Source: Amorphus orientalis
GTDB lineage: Bacteria > Pseudomonadota > Alphaproteobacteria > Rhizobiales > Amorphaceae
Length of the DNA stretch: 64,000 nt
Assembly (NCBI RefSeq): GCF_030814015.1
Contig: NZ_JAUSUL010000004.1
Coordinates: 248,001-312,000 of the forward strand
Direction: 5' to 3'
The translations under genes were made by a program, and so were the position numbers. Of the stretch, positions 13,715 through 30,833 are shown piece after piece. Under the pieces are notes generated by a model. That model was not told the origin of the DNA, ran no database searches, and saw nothing but the letters and a program-made list of their open reading frames with translations. Positions within the stretch are counted from its first letter, which is position 1; the number at the start of each line of letters is the position of its first letter.

Positions 13715-14173
13715 ACCTATCCGTTCCGTTGTGCCCGAACCCAAAACTTTCCCGCGGCTGGTCACGACAGCAAAAGCGCCGACGACCGCACTTCGCTCTC
13801 GCGAATGCGGACGGCGCACGAACCCAGAGGACTGCCCACCTTTCAGCGAACAGTCATGGCATCGAGCTTTTGTCGCTCATGAACCCGACAGCGTTTAAGC
13901 CGATATGATCCTGCGTCGACCGCTAGATCCAAAATTGGCTTACCGCCTGCCGCGGAAGTGGGCGGAACTTATTCACTCAGCCTACCCCCGTCAAGACGGG
14001 CCCGCCGCAAATCGTGCGGTTTTTCGCGCCTTCCGGCAAAAGCACGCTTCGACGGACCGGACTCGCGGTCGGAATCGAGGACTCGACCCTGAATCTGCCC
14101 ATGATGCGCTCATGGCCGATTCCGAGGCAGCCGGATCGCTCCGGGAATCGCATGGCGCGATTCGGGGTCCCGA
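13715..14173. other. 459-base gap upstream of rpsL, probably holding the str operon promoter
   Basis: No convincing gene. It should contain the rpsL promoter (minus strand), but I see no good -35/-10 pair. Three structures are visible: a GAATCGC/GCGATTC hairpin near 14143-14163 just after the DUF4189 gene; a CCCGTC/GACGGG inverted repeat near 13987-14000; and CCGCA-5-TGCGG followed by TTTTT at 14005-14024, which reads as a small intrinsic terminator on the plus strand. Short open frames here lack ribosome sites and family resemblance. Confidence 0.5.
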
Positions 14174-14557
14174 TCAGTTGATCGAGGACGGTCCGCAATA
14201 GGTGTCGTGAATGTTGCACCCCGTCGCGCCGTCGATCGCGCATTCCTTCATGGCCTCGGTCTGGGAGGATTCGCGCGAGGCGCCGCCCCCGAGGCCGTAG
14301 GATTTCCGATCGGCGGACCGGGCGAGCGAGATGCACATGTCCGAACCGGACAGAAGCACTGTGCAGTCGCCCGTATCGGCGCCCTGGCATTCCTTCATCG
14401 CTTCGGACTTGGCGGCGTCCGCGGTCGCCTCCACGGCGAACCCGATCGTCCCGCTCTTCGTCCCGGCGGCGGCGACATGGGACCCGTCGTCCGCCGCTGC
14501 CGGAAAAGCGGCGAGCATCATTAAAAACGCGGTCGACATTGCGATGGCGATCTTCAT
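14174..14557 (-). CDS. secreted DUF4189-family protein
   Basis: Small exported protein of unknown function. The start MKIAIAMSTAF (127 residues) has AGGGAGA upstream; residues 1-23 form a signal peptide with an AAA-type cleavage site. The rest matches the DUF4189 pattern: GTIGFAVEATADAAKSEAM, two paired Cys regions and SYGLGGGASRESSQTEAMKEC, with six Cys that could form disulphides. It lies between the rpoC terminator and rpsL, where most relatives have no gene, and so may be transcribed separately from rpoBC. Confidence 0.8.
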   Translation of the reverse strand: MKIAIAMSTAFLMMLAAFPAAADDGSHVAAAGTKSGTIGFAVEATADAAKSEAMKECQGADTGDCTVLLSGSDMCISLARSADRKSYGLGGGASRESSQTEAMKECAIDGATGCNIHDTYCGPSSIN

Positions 14558-14613
14558 TGCGCGTCTCCCTCGGTGGCCTCCGGCGGGCACCATAACGCCG
14601 TCAACGAGCGGGA

Positions 14614-14651
14614 CTAAAACAAAAAGGCCGCGACGGTTTCCCGTCGCGGCC
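14614..14651 (-). terminator. intrinsic terminator of rpoBC operon
   Basis: Perfect 11-bp stem (GGCCGCGACGG at 14626-14636 with its complement at 14641-14651), 4-base loop, followed on the minus strand by TTTTTGTTTTAG. It starts 36 bases after the rpoC stop codon and separates rpoC from the DUF4189 gene. Confidence 0.92.
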
Positions 14652-14686
14652 GATGTCGTGTCGTAAGCAGGTGCGGCGTGGGCCGG

Positions 14687-18934
<4,248 letters not shown>

Positions 18935-19096
18935 TTATCCGCTCCGCCCGTCCGATGCGCGACCGTCCGCCTCGGCCGCACCGTCAACCTGATCTCGCAC
19001 CGCGCGGGACCGGCCATCCGATCCTGATCCGCGCGGGTCGCCGTGTCGGCGCGCGAGCTTGAGGAACGCGCGTCGGCACGACTGGTTCGGGGACGC

Positions 19097-23233
<4,137 letters not shown>

Positions 23234-23552
23234 TGTCGCTCCTCGTATCGCTGCCGATGCTGACGTCAACGTCGGCGGCATCACGTCTGAGGCCGGCTTT
23301 CGCCGACATGTCCATCCGAGGCGATCGGCGCCGGGATGAAGCTCTCGTTTCACATTTTCCCGGCCGACATGGCCGGATCTCGCATTCGATAGACCGGAAC
23401 CGTGCGTTCGGCGGCGCCAGTGCCGCAAAAGAACCGCTCCGAAACAGCTTCGATCCCGGGCCGGATCCGCGCGTGCGGAGCCGGTCCGAGATCGGTGTCA
23501 GTCACGCTCGCCCGGCAGGCGCGTGGCCGGCCGGGAGATGTCGGGAACGAGC
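23234..23552 (-). promoter_or_regulatory. rplL-rpoB intergenic leader
   Basis: 319 bases without a gene between rplL and rpoB. In E. coli the corresponding gap is about the same size and holds an attenuator and an RNase III site. Here I see a CCGGCC-5-GGCCGG hairpin upstream of rpoB (about 23360-23376) and a GC-rich repeat close to the rplL stop, but no U-run that would make a clear terminator. Partial attenuation before rpoB is plausible, not shown. Confidence 0.45.
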
Positions 23553-23936
23553 TTACTTAAGCTCGATCTTGGCGCCGACTTCCTCGAGCTTCTTCTTGAT
23601 TTCCTCGGCCTCTTCCTTGGAAGCGCCTTCCTTGAGCGGCTTCGGAGCGCCCTCGACCAGGTCCTTGGCCTCCTTGAGGCCCAGGCCGGTGATGGTGCGG
23701 ACTTCCTTAATGACGTTGATCTTCTTGTCGCCGGCAGAGGCGAGGATCACGTCAAATTCGGTCTGCTCCTCGGCAGCAGCGGCTTCGCCGCCGCCGGCCG
23801 CGCCGCCGGCAGCCGCAACCGCGACAGGGGCCGCCGCGGAAACGCCCCAGGCTTCCTCGAGGCGCTTCGACAGCTCAGCCGCTTCCATCACGGTAAGCGA
23901 CGACAGTTCTTCAACAAGCTTGTCCATATCGGCCAT
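23553..23936 (-). CDS. rplL: 50S ribosomal protein L7/L12
   Basis: Stalk protein that recruits the translational GTPases. N-terminal dimerisation domain at residues 1-36 ([20 protein letters not shown]), an Ala/Gly hinge around 38-57, then the C-terminal domain [20 protein letters not shown] and [21 protein letters not shown]. 127 residues, normal. 60 bases after rplJ. Confidence 0.98.
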   Translation of the reverse strand: MADMDKLVEELSSLTVMEAAELSKRLEEAWGVSAAAPVAVAAAGGAAGGGEAAAAEEQTEFDVILASAGDKKINVIKEVRTITGLGLKEAKDLVEGAPKPLKEGASKEEAEEIKKKLEEVGAKIELK

Positions 23937-23996
23937 AGTTCAATAGTCCTTCCGGTTCGAACCGCTGATGGTATCTTTTTCGAGATCTCGGTCGCC

Positions 23997-24515
23997 TCAG
24001 GCGGCCTCGTCCTTCTCGGCATACGCCGCGAACACCCGGGCGAGCTGCCCGGCCGGCGCGTTGAGAACCTGAGCCACACGGGTCGCCGGGGTCTGCAGCA
24101 GACCCACAAGCTTGCCCCTGAGCTCGTCGAGCGACGGCATGGAGGCAAGCGCCTTCACACCCTCGGCATCGAGGTTCGTGGAGCCGAGCGCACCGCCGAG
24201 CAGAACGAGCTTCTCGTTCTTCTTGGCGAACTCCACAGCTGCCTTAGGCGCCGCCACGGGATCGTCGGAGTAGACGATCACGGTCGGCCCCTGGAACAGC
24301 TCGGAGATGTGCTCCAGCTCCGTGCCACGAAGGGCAAGCTTGGCCAGACGGTTCTTGGCCACCTTTACGGAGCCACCCGCCTCACGGACCTGCGCGCGCA
24401 GGGCCGTCATCTGAGCCACCGAGAGGCCCGAATAGTGCGCGACCACGACAACACCGGTGTTTGTGAACACCGTGTTGAGCGAGCCCACGAACTCGTGCTT
24501 CTCCGCTCTTTCCAC
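23997..24515 (-). CDS. rplJ: 50S ribosomal protein L10
   Basis: Stalk-base protein L10. A GTG start at 24515 is chosen: CCGGAG lies 7 bases upstream and translation then begins (M)[13 protein letters not shown], the normal L10 N-terminus, giving 172 residues. An ATG 7 bases upstream is out of frame and the longer frame has no similarity. Motifs [15 protein letters not shown] and KNRLAKLAL are typical. It follows a 356-base leader after rplA. Confidence 0.96.
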   Translation of the reverse strand: MERAEKHEFVGSLNTVFTNTGVVVVAHYSGLSVAQMTALRAQVREAGGSVKVAKNRLAKLALRGTELEHISELFQGPTVIVYSDDPVAAPKAAVEFAKKNEKLVLLGGALGSTNLDAEGVKALASMPSLDELRGKLVGLLQTPATRVAQVLNAPAGQLARVFAAYAEKDEAA

Positions 24516-24871
24516 TTGCCATCTCCGGTTGGCGACCAGACCCGTTCGTCCAGCCGCCGGTTGCCTTTCGCCGAACGGAGCGCTCGATTGAGACAGGCGC
24601 CGGCCGGTGGCCGGACATCCCTTCGAGCGCCGCGCACGACACTTCGGGTTCCTGTCCCCTCGTCCGCGCATCCGCGGGCTAAGGCATAACGGTTCGACCC
24701 AAGCCGGCCCGAAGGCCGGTTGTCCTGGCTCGTTCCCGTCTATGCAGGCCCATCTGGCTTAAGCCGGCGAACCGGCACCTGCAGTCTCGGACAGGTCGTC
24801 ACCGGCCGGCGCCGCAAGCGACACGCAACCGGTCTGCCCGGCCGGAAACCCGGCCGGGAAGCTCTTTGTCG
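24516..24871 (-). promoter_or_regulatory. rplJ leader (probable L10-binding, autoregulatory region)
   Basis: 356 bases between rplA and rplJ with no gene. On the minus strand it forms a 9-bp stem right after rplA (24837-24845 with 24850-24858) and a stem CCGGCC-UUCG-GGCCGG (24704-24719) closed by a classic UUCG tetraloop. In many bacteria this leader carries the rplJ promoter and the L10-(L12)4 binding site that represses rplJL translation. That role is inferred from position; no RNA family match could be run. Confidence 0.55.
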
Positions 24872-25570
24872 TCAGCCCTGCAGGACCGACGAGGGATCGA
24901 TGCGCACGCCCGGACCCATGGTCGAGGACAGCGCCATCTTCTTGATGTAGGCACCCTTGGCGCCGGCCGGCTTCGCCTTGATCACGGCGTCGGCGAACGC
25001 CTTGATGTTGGCGGCCAGAGCGGCCTCGTCGAACGAGGCCTTGCCGATTCCGCCCTGCACGATACCGGCCTTCTCCACGCGGAACTCCACGGCGCCGCCC
25101 TTGGCGTCCTTGACCGCGTTGGCGAGGTCCTGGGTCACCGTGCCGACCTTGGGGTTCGGCATCAGGCCGCGCGGGCCGAGCACCTTACCGAGGCGGCCGA
25201 CGAGCGGCATCATGTCCGGGGTGGCGATGCAGCGATCGAAATCGATGGTGCCCGATTGGATCTGCTCCACCAGGTCCTCCGCGCCGACGATGTCGGCACC
25301 GGCGGCCTGGGCCTCTTCCGCCTTGTCGCCGCGCGCGAACACCGCCACGCGGACCGACTTGCCGGTTCCGTTCGGCAGCACGCAGACGCCGCGGACCATC
25401 TGGTCGGCGTGGCGCGGGTCGACACCCAGATTGATCGCGAACTCGACGGTCTCGTCGAACTTCGCCGTGGCCCGCTCCTTCACCATCTTCAGCGCATCGT
25501 CGAGGCTGTAGAGGGTGGTGACGTCGATGCCCTCGCGGCCGGCGCGGATACGTTTTGCGACCTTTGCCAT
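24872..25570 (-). CDS. rplA: 50S ribosomal protein L1
   Basis: Large-subunit protein L1 of the mobile stalk by the E site; in E. coli it represses the rplK-rplA mRNA. Start [14 protein letters not shown] gives 232 residues. The signature [16 protein letters not shown] is intact, as are [16 protein letters not shown] and [14 protein letters not shown] at the end. It starts 5 bases after the rplK stop. Confidence 0.97.
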   Translation of the reverse strand: MAKVAKRIRAGREGIDVTTLYSLDDALKMVKERATAKFDETVEFAINLGVDPRHADQMVRGVCVLPNGTGKSVRVAVFARGDKAEEAQAAGADIVGAEDLVEQIQSGTIDFDRCIATPDMMPLVGRLGKVLGPRGLMPNPKVGTVTQDLANAVKDAKGGAVEFRVEKAGIVQGGIGKASFDEAALAANIKAFADAVIKAKPAGAKGAYIKKMALSSTMGPGVRIDPSSVLQG

Positions 25571-25575
25571 GACGG

Positions 25576-26004
25576 TTACCCCTTCACCTCGAGGCCCATC
25601 GAACGGGCGGAGCCTTCGACCATCTTCATCGCGCCGTCCACGTCGAGCGCGTTGAGATCCTTCATCTTCGCCTCGGCGATCTCGCGCACCTGGTCGCGGG
25701 TCACCGACCCTGCGCCGGCCTTGCCGGGGGTCTTGGAGCCGGACGAGATCTTCGCGGCCTTCTTCAGGAAGTGCGCCACCGGCGGGGACTTCACCTCGAA
25801 CGTGAAGGACTTGTCGGTGAAATAGGTGATCACCGTCGGGCACGGAGCGGACTTTTCCAGCTCCTGGGTGCGCGCGTTGAACTCCTTGCAGAACATCATG
25901 ATGTTCAGGCCGCGCTGACCGAGCGCGGGGCCGATCGGCGGCGACGGCGTGGCAGACCCCGCCGGCACCTGAAGCTTGATGTAGCCTTCAATCTTCTTCG
26001 CCAT
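25576..26004 (-). CDS. rplK: 50S ribosomal protein L11
   Basis: Large-subunit protein L11 of the GTPase-associated centre, also required for RelA activation. Begins [20 protein letters not shown] and contains [22 protein letters not shown]; the C-terminal RNA-binding domain ends [20 protein letters not shown]. 142 residues, normal. 236 bases lie between it and nusG. Confidence 0.98.
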   Translation of the reverse strand: MAKKIEGYIKLQVPAGSATPSPPIGPALGQRGLNIMMFCKEFNARTQELEKSAPCPTVITYFTDKSFTFEVKSPPVAHFLKKAAKISSGSKTPGKAGAGSVTRDQVREIAEAKMKDLNALDVDGAMKMVEGSARSMGLEVKG

Positions 26005-26030
26005 TCACTCTTCTCCGAATGCAACTGGCC

Positions 26031-26055
26031 GGACGCGTCCGACCTTTCCGGTCGG
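26031..26055 (-). promoter_or_regulatory. rplK leader stem-loop
   Basis: Just upstream of rplK the minus strand carries a CCGACC-5-GGTCGG hairpin (26039-26055) directly beside the palindrome GGACGCGTCC (26031-26040). The position fits an L1 autoregulatory site in the rplKA leader, which is known in several bacteria, but the L1 target motif was not verified. Confidence 0.35.
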
Positions 26056-26240
26056 GTGGTGCGGCGGACGCTGCCGGCGGCGAAACCGACACCCTCGCCT
26101 CCCACCCATTTTCGAAGCCGGCCCGGTGGACCTTCTTCGTTCCTGCGGCGCGCCGAGACCCCGATGACCGGCCCCGCGCGCCAATTCCGTCACAACGCAA
26201 GACGCGCCCCGCGAGCCATCGCCCGCGCGGCGCATGCATC

Positions 26241-26771
26241 TCAAAGCTTCTCGACCTGCCCGTATTCGAGCTCGACCGGGGTGGGCCGTCCGAAGATCGA
26301 CACCGCGACCTTCACCCGGGCCCGCTCGTCGTCGACCTCTTCCACCAGTCCGTTGAAGGAGGCGAACGGACCGTCCGCGACCCGCACCTGCTCGCCCACC
26401 TCGAAGGTGATCGACGGCTTCGGCCGCTCCACGCCCTCCGACACCTGGTGCAGGATGCGCTCCGCCTCGGCATCGGAGATCGGGACCGGTCGCTGATCAG
26501 CGCCCAGGAACCCGGTGACCTTCGGCGTGTTCTTGATCAGATGGTAGACCTGATCGCTGAGTTCGCACTTCACCAGCACGTAGCCCGGGAAGAACTTCCG
26601 CTCGGCGTCCACGCGGCGACCGCGACGCACCTCCACCACCTTTTCCGTGGGGACGAGAATTTCGTCGAAGTGATCGTCCAGCCCGGTCGCCTGCGCCTTT
26701 TCCCGGATCGCCTCGGCAACCTTCTTTTCGAAATTCGAATAGGCGTGGACGATGTACCAACGCTTCGCCAT
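26241..26771 (-). CDS. nusG: transcription termination/antitermination protein NusG
   Basis: Transcription elongation factor that binds RNA polymerase through its NGN domain (residues 1-120: KRWYIVHAYSNFEKKVAEAI and FFPGYVLVKCELSDQVYHLI) and Rho or S10 through the C-terminal KOW domain (EVGEQVRVADGPFASFNGLV). 176 residues, normal. Follows secE after 149 bases, as in most bacteria. Confidence 0.98.
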   Translation of the reverse strand: MAKRWYIVHAYSNFEKKVAEAIREKAQATGLDDHFDEILVPTEKVVEVRRGRRVDAERKFFPGYVLVKCELSDQVYHLIKNTPKVTGFLGADQRPVPISDAEAERILHQVSEGVERPKPSITFEVGEQVRVADGPFASFNGLVEEVDDERARVKVAVSIFGRPTPVELEYGQVEKL

Positions 26772-26920
26772 CGTTCACCAATCCAGTCTCGCGGTGCCGG
26801 CACGACCCGAACCGAAACCGCCTCCGGAGCGCACGGGCCATCAAACCCGACCGCGCTCCACCTCAATATCTGCCGCGCCGTCTCGAGCCGGCGCGCCGCC
26901 CCTTCAAGCGCACCCGGCGC

Positions 26921-27118
26921 TCAGCGCCCGATGCCCAGTATGAACCCGACGCCCCAGCTCAAGAGCTGATCCACCACGAGAAAAAACACGGCTGCCAGCG
27001 CCACCATGATGAACACCATGATGGTGGTGATCACGGTCTCACGGCGCGTGGGCCATGTTACTTTCGCAACCTCCGAGCGGACTTGCTGGAGGAATTGCAG
27101 GGGGTTGGTTTTCGCCAT
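26921..27118 (-). CDS. secE: preprotein translocase subunit SecE
   Basis: Small SecYEG translocon subunit. 65 residues: an amphipathic segment (NPLQFLQQVRSEVAKVTWPT with the conserved WPTRRE) followed by one membrane helix (about residues 30-50, TIMVFIMVALAAVFFLVVD). This is the short single-helix type. It has its own candidate promoter (27183-27211) and a leader hairpin. Confidence 0.96.
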   Translation of the reverse strand: MAKTNPLQFLQQVRSEVAKVTWPTRRETVITTIMVFIMVALAAVFFLVVDQLLSWGVGFILGIGR

Positions 27119-27142
27119 GAGCCGGGCCTTGACAAGAACATT

Positions 27143-27170
27143 AAGGCGCGCTGGCTCTGCCGCGCGCCTT
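27143..27170 (-). promoter_or_regulatory. hairpin in secE leader
   Basis: Perfect 9-bp stem AAGGCGCGC/GCGCGCCTT (27143-27151 with 27162-27170), 10-base loop, about 25 bases upstream of the secE ATG and downstream of the proposed promoter. It is followed on the minus strand by AATGTTCTTG, too weak a U-run for a clear terminator. A partial attenuator or mRNA-stabilising structure is possible. Confidence 0.45.
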
Positions 27171-27182
27171 CCCGTCTGACCC

Positions 27183-27211
27183 TATTTAGCGCCCCGAACT
27201 TCGAAACACAA
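27183..27211 (-). promoter_or_regulatory. sigma-70-type promoter for secE-nusG
   Basis: Minus strand: TTGTGT (-35, 27206-27211), 17-base spacer, TAAATA (-10, 27183-27188). It is placed between tRNA-Trp and secE so that secE-nusG can be transcribed without read-through from the tRNA. Confidence 0.6.
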
Positions 27212-27401
27212 GGGCTTCGTCACCCCGCGTTCACACAAGCCGGTGAGCCGCGAGGCCTGCGCCGACCCGAGTCGCACGCATCAGATGGGAAGACCGTAGC
27301 AGATCGCGCGCCCAATTGCACGTGATTGATTCTTCGGCACCTGCAGAACAGATCGCCGCGTTCGCATCGACCGGCCCGGCGGTACACGGCCTTCCGCCAA
27401 T

Positions 27402-27477
27402 TGGCAGGGGCGGAGGGACTCGAACCCCCGGCCTGCGGTTTTGGAGACCGCCGCTCTACCAGCTGAGCTACACCCCT
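27402..27477 (-). tRNA. tRNA-Trp (anticodon CCA)
   Basis: 76 bases including an encoded CCA end. The acceptor stem starts AGGGGTG and pairs with CGCCCCT; D arm GCTCAGCTGGTAGAGC; anticodon loop CTCCAAA gives CCA; T arm GGGGGTTCGAGTCCC. Located between tuf and secE, its usual place in alphaproteobacteria. Confidence 0.97.
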
Positions 27478-27522
27478 ATACGGCCCGATACCGCACCGGT
27501 CACCGGGTCGAAGCAGACGGGA

Positions 27523-27551
27523 GACTTAGTCGTTCAATGCGCCGAGCGCAA
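27523..27551 (-). promoter_or_regulatory. possible promoter of tRNA-Trp
   Basis: Minus strand TTGCGC (27546-27551), 17-base spacer and TAAGTC (27523-27528), about 45 bases upstream of the tRNA. The -10 is a poor match, so this is tentative; read-through from upstream is an alternative. Confidence 0.3.
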
Positions 27552-27649
27552 CGATTTCCTTGACCTCTCGGCAATCCGTCCACCGGCCGTGTCGCCGGCG
27601 CCGCAGGACGGCACTCTCGGCCGGACTGGGCACGGGCCGCGCCCCGTCC

Positions 27650-28183
27650 TCAGCCCTGAGCGGATGCCTCCGCCAGTTCGTTGTGCGGCTCGCTCCGGTA
27701 CTTCCAGTACATGCAGCCGGAGCGGCCGACCAGCCAGCCGGCCAGCACGCCGGTGATCACCAGCTGGGCGACCACCCACCCGGGCTCCGCCATCACGCCG
27801 GGCGAGGCGGCATCCATGAAGCCGAAGAAATATTTCACCGCGAAGATGAGCATCAGCGCCACCATCGTGGTCCACGTGCCCGGCAGCTCGATCAGGCCAC
27901 GGCTCTTGTCCGCCCGGATGCTCAGCCGCCGGACGGAGAGCCATCCGATTGCGATGCCCGCAGCCATGGAGATGAGCCAGAGCAGCGCCCGCCCGACCTC
28001 ATCGTTCACCAGCCGGACGAGGGCCTCGAACTCGATGGCGATGATCACCACGGGAAGAATGAACAGCTTCGTCAGCGGCACCACGTTGGTCTTCGAACTC
28101 TTGATGCCGACGAAGATCATGTAGGCCAGGAGGGCCCAGACCCACCACGGCGTCCCCTCCAGGGCTCCGATCACCCACTGCAT
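27650..28183 (-). CDS. conserved membrane protein, DUF6622-like
   Basis: 177-residue integral membrane protein with about five hydrophobic segments (near residues 12-28, 40-56, 66-84, 104-122, 136-152) and a Cys-containing hydrophilic C-terminus. The N-terminus (a Gly-Thr-Pro-Trp-Trp-Val-Trp-Ala-Leu-Leu run) resembles the DUF6622 family, of unknown function. It lies between tuf copy 2 and tRNA-Trp, on the same strand but downstream of the tuf terminator. Family assignment is from memory of the pattern and is moderate. Confidence 0.6.
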   Translation of the reverse strand: MQWVIGALEGTPWWVWALLAYMIFVGIKSSKTNVVPLTKLFILPVVIIAIEFEALVRLVNDEVGRALLWLISMAAGIAIGWLSVRRLSIRADKSRGLIELPGTWTTMVALMLIFAVKYFFGFMDAASPGVMAEPGWVVAQLVITGVLAGWLVGRSGCMYWKYRSEPHNELAEASAQG

Positions 28184-28207
28184 GGCACCTCCCCCTCATA
28201 CGCCCTG

Positions 28208-28256
28208 GAGCCTGTCCCGTTCAAACGGACGCGCCTTGAACGACAAGGACATGCTC
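28208..28256. repeat. intergenic palindromic element
   Basis: Imperfect palindrome bounded by GAGCCTGTCC and GGACATGCTC, with inner arms CGTTCAA and TTGAACG. It lies upstream of the DUF6622-like gene, after the tuf terminator. Its GAGC...GCTC ends are shared with the two elements at 56704-56752 and 56766-56815, which suggests a dispersed family. Confidence 0.6.
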
Positions 28257-28356
28257 AAATTCTTGAATCCGAAGCCGTTTCCTATCGCTCGGATGGTTCC
28301 ATACGAGCTGAAACGTGTTCAGAGGATCGCCTCTGCTCCCCGGCGGGGCAAGGCGG

Positions 28357-28394
28357 AAAAACAAAACGCCGGATCGCAATGCGACCCGGCGTTT
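28357..28394 (-). terminator. intrinsic terminator of tuf copy 2
   Basis: Minus strand: CGCCGGGTCGC-ATT-GCGATCCGGCG stem with one G-U pair (28367-28391), followed by TTTTGTTTTTCC. About 37 bases after the tuf stop codon. Confidence 0.88.
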
Positions 28395-28431
28395 CATCAT
28401 TCTCCTGTCTGCCGGCAGGCCGGCAGCGGAA

Positions 28432-29607
<1,176 letters not shown>

Positions 29608-29737
29608 CGGCGATGTCCTTGCTTGTCATTCTGGAGTTGCGTGGAAGAGCGAATTTGGTGGCGAACGGCTTGGCCCGAACGTCTGATCCCGTCAAGTCCC
29701 TACTCACCAGGCAACCGCCCCGGCTGCGGGAAGGAAT

Positions 29738-29811
29738 TGGAGCGGGTGAAGGGAATCGAACCCTCGTCGTCAGCTTGGAAGGCTGCTGCTCTACCATTGA
29801 GCTACACCCGC
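29738..29811 (-). tRNA. tRNA-Gly (anticodon TCC)
   Basis: 74 bases including encoded CCA. Acceptor GCGGGTG/CACCCGC; D arm GCTCAATGGTAGAGC; anticodon loop CTTCCAA gives TCC; T arm GAGGGTTCGATTCCC. Upstream of tuf copy 2. Confidence 0.97.
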
Positions 29812-29825
29812 CCGTTCCGAGGGGG

Positions 29826-29854
29826 CAGATAGCGAATCTGATGCCGAAAGACAA
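29826..29854 (-). promoter_or_regulatory. sigma-70-type promoter of tRNA-Gly / tuf
   Basis: Minus strand TTGTCT (29849-29854), 17-base spacer, TATCTG (29826-29831), so that transcription would begin about 8 bases before the mature tRNA 5' end. Because no promoter is evident between tRNA-Gly and tuf, it probably also drives tuf copy 2. Confidence 0.55.
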
Positions 29855-29967
29855 TCGGTCCGACGCGTTTCCGTGCCCGCTCCGGTCGCGAAAGTGTGCA
29901 CACGCGCCGAACCGCTTGCCGCTTTGCAACGGCCGGATTAGAACAAAATAAGAACATGGAGGCTGTG

Positions 29968-30315
29968 ATGCGCACGACCGGAAAACTGGACTATCTCGAA
30001 CTTCCCGCCAGCAACGGGACCATCGACGCGGTGAAGGTGTTTTACGCCGGCGCCTTCGCGTGGACCTTCACCGACTACGGACCATCCTATTCGGCGTTCA
30101 GCGAGGGCCTCGACGGAGGCTTCGACGGCAATCCGGACCAGGCGGAGCCGAAGCCGCTTCCGGTTATCTATTCAGAGGATCTGGAAGCAACGCTTGCGGA
30201 GGTGGAGAGCGCCGGGGGCACGATCGTCCGGCCGATCTTCGTGTTTCCGGGCGGCCGGCGCTTCCATTTCACCGACCCGGCCGGCAACGAGCTGGCGGTG
30301 TGGAGCGAGCGGTAG
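29968..30315 (+). CDS. VOC (glyoxalase/dioxygenase-like) family protein
   Basis: 115-residue single-module vicinal-oxygen-chelate protein. It begins KLDYLELPASN and shows the beta-alpha-beta pattern ending VFPGGRRFHFTDPAGNELAVW, the GGxxFxFxDPxGN signature. GGAGG lies 5 bases before the ATG at 29968; an ATG four codons upstream overlaps that site and is less likely. The substrate is unknown. It is on the opposite strand between tRNA-Tyr and tRNA-Gly, which are adjacent in related loci, so it looks like an insertion. Confidence 0.85.
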   Translation: MRTTGKLDYLELPASNGTIDAVKVFYAGAFAWTFTDYGPSYSAFSEGLDGGFDGNPDQAEPKPLPVIYSEDLEATLAEVESAGGTIVRPIFVFPGGRRFHFTDPAGNELAVWSER

Positions 30316-30329
30316 TCTGACGACCTCGA

Positions 30330-30384
30330 CCTTCCCCGGAAGACGGGAACCGTGACTGTCAGCGGAATAAACGCAAGGGGAAGG
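30330..30384. other. inverted repeat between VOC gene and tRNA-Tyr
   Basis: CCTTCCCC (30330-30337) and GGGGAAGG (30377-30384) flank a 39-base spacer between the convergent VOC gene and tRNA-Tyr 3' ends. It could act as a weak two-way terminator; there is no U-run. Confidence 0.35.
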
Positions 30385-30385
30385 A

Positions 30386-30470
30386 TGGTGGAGGGGGTTG
30401 GATTCGAACCAACGTAGGCTGAGCCAGCGGATTTACAGTCCGCCCCCTTTAACCACTCGGGCACCCCTCC
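30386..30470 (-). tRNA. tRNA-Tyr (anticodon GTA)
   Basis: 85 bases including encoded CCA and a long variable arm, as expected for a class II tRNA. Acceptor GGAGGGG/CCCCTCC; anticodon loop CTGTAAA gives GTA; T arm TTGGTTCGAATCCAA. First RNA gene of the tRNA-tuf locus. Confidence 0.97.
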
Positions 30471-30833
30471 ACGGAGATAAGTACCGCCGGAACCGGCGGC
30501 AGGGCTCAGTTCGTCGAGGGCGGTGTTATGGCGATCCGACTTCGGCCTGTCAACGGGCGGTGTGCAGCGCAGTCCCACCTCTCTTGTGGAGGACGCCCCC
30601 GATCGCCACCCACGCCGGGCCGCGACCCGTCCGGATTTCCATATTTGCCGGCCAATGGGCCATGTTCGGTGGCTTCGATCCTGGTCGCCGTCATGCCTTC
30701 CCCTTCCCTGCGCGGCCGGCCGGGGTTAGGTCATGAGACGAACGGCGCCGGCAGACGTACCGGACCGGTGCTCCACCCGATTCCCATCCGAGCGACCCTA
30801 TCCGGTCGCGCTCTTCCTCAGGTCCGCAGAGCC
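30471..30833. other. divergent region between tRNA-Tyr and rlmB
   Basis: 363 bases without a gene. The tRNA-Tyr promoter (30524-30553) is the only clear signal. A perfect CCGCCGG-2-CCGGCGG repeat at 30484-30499 lies close to the mature tRNA 5' end. For rlmB on the plus strand no convincing promoter was found. Confidence 0.5.
30524..30553 (-). promoter_or_regulatory. sigma-70-type promoter of tRNA-Tyr
   Basis: Minus strand consensus TTGACA (30548-30553), 18-base spacer, ATAACA (30524-30529), about 54 bases upstream of the mature tRNA 5' end. Confidence 0.6.

Noticed and set aside
13905-14201. 98-codon plus-strand open frame upstream of the str operon
   Set aside because: No ribosome site, no recognisable family, and it crosses several hairpins and the end of the DUF4189 gene on the other strand.
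24516-24671. Longer L10 protein with about 50 extra N-terminal residues
   Set aside because: The extra sequence has no similarity to L10, while the GTG at 24515 has a well-placed ribosome site and gives the normal L10 N-terminus.
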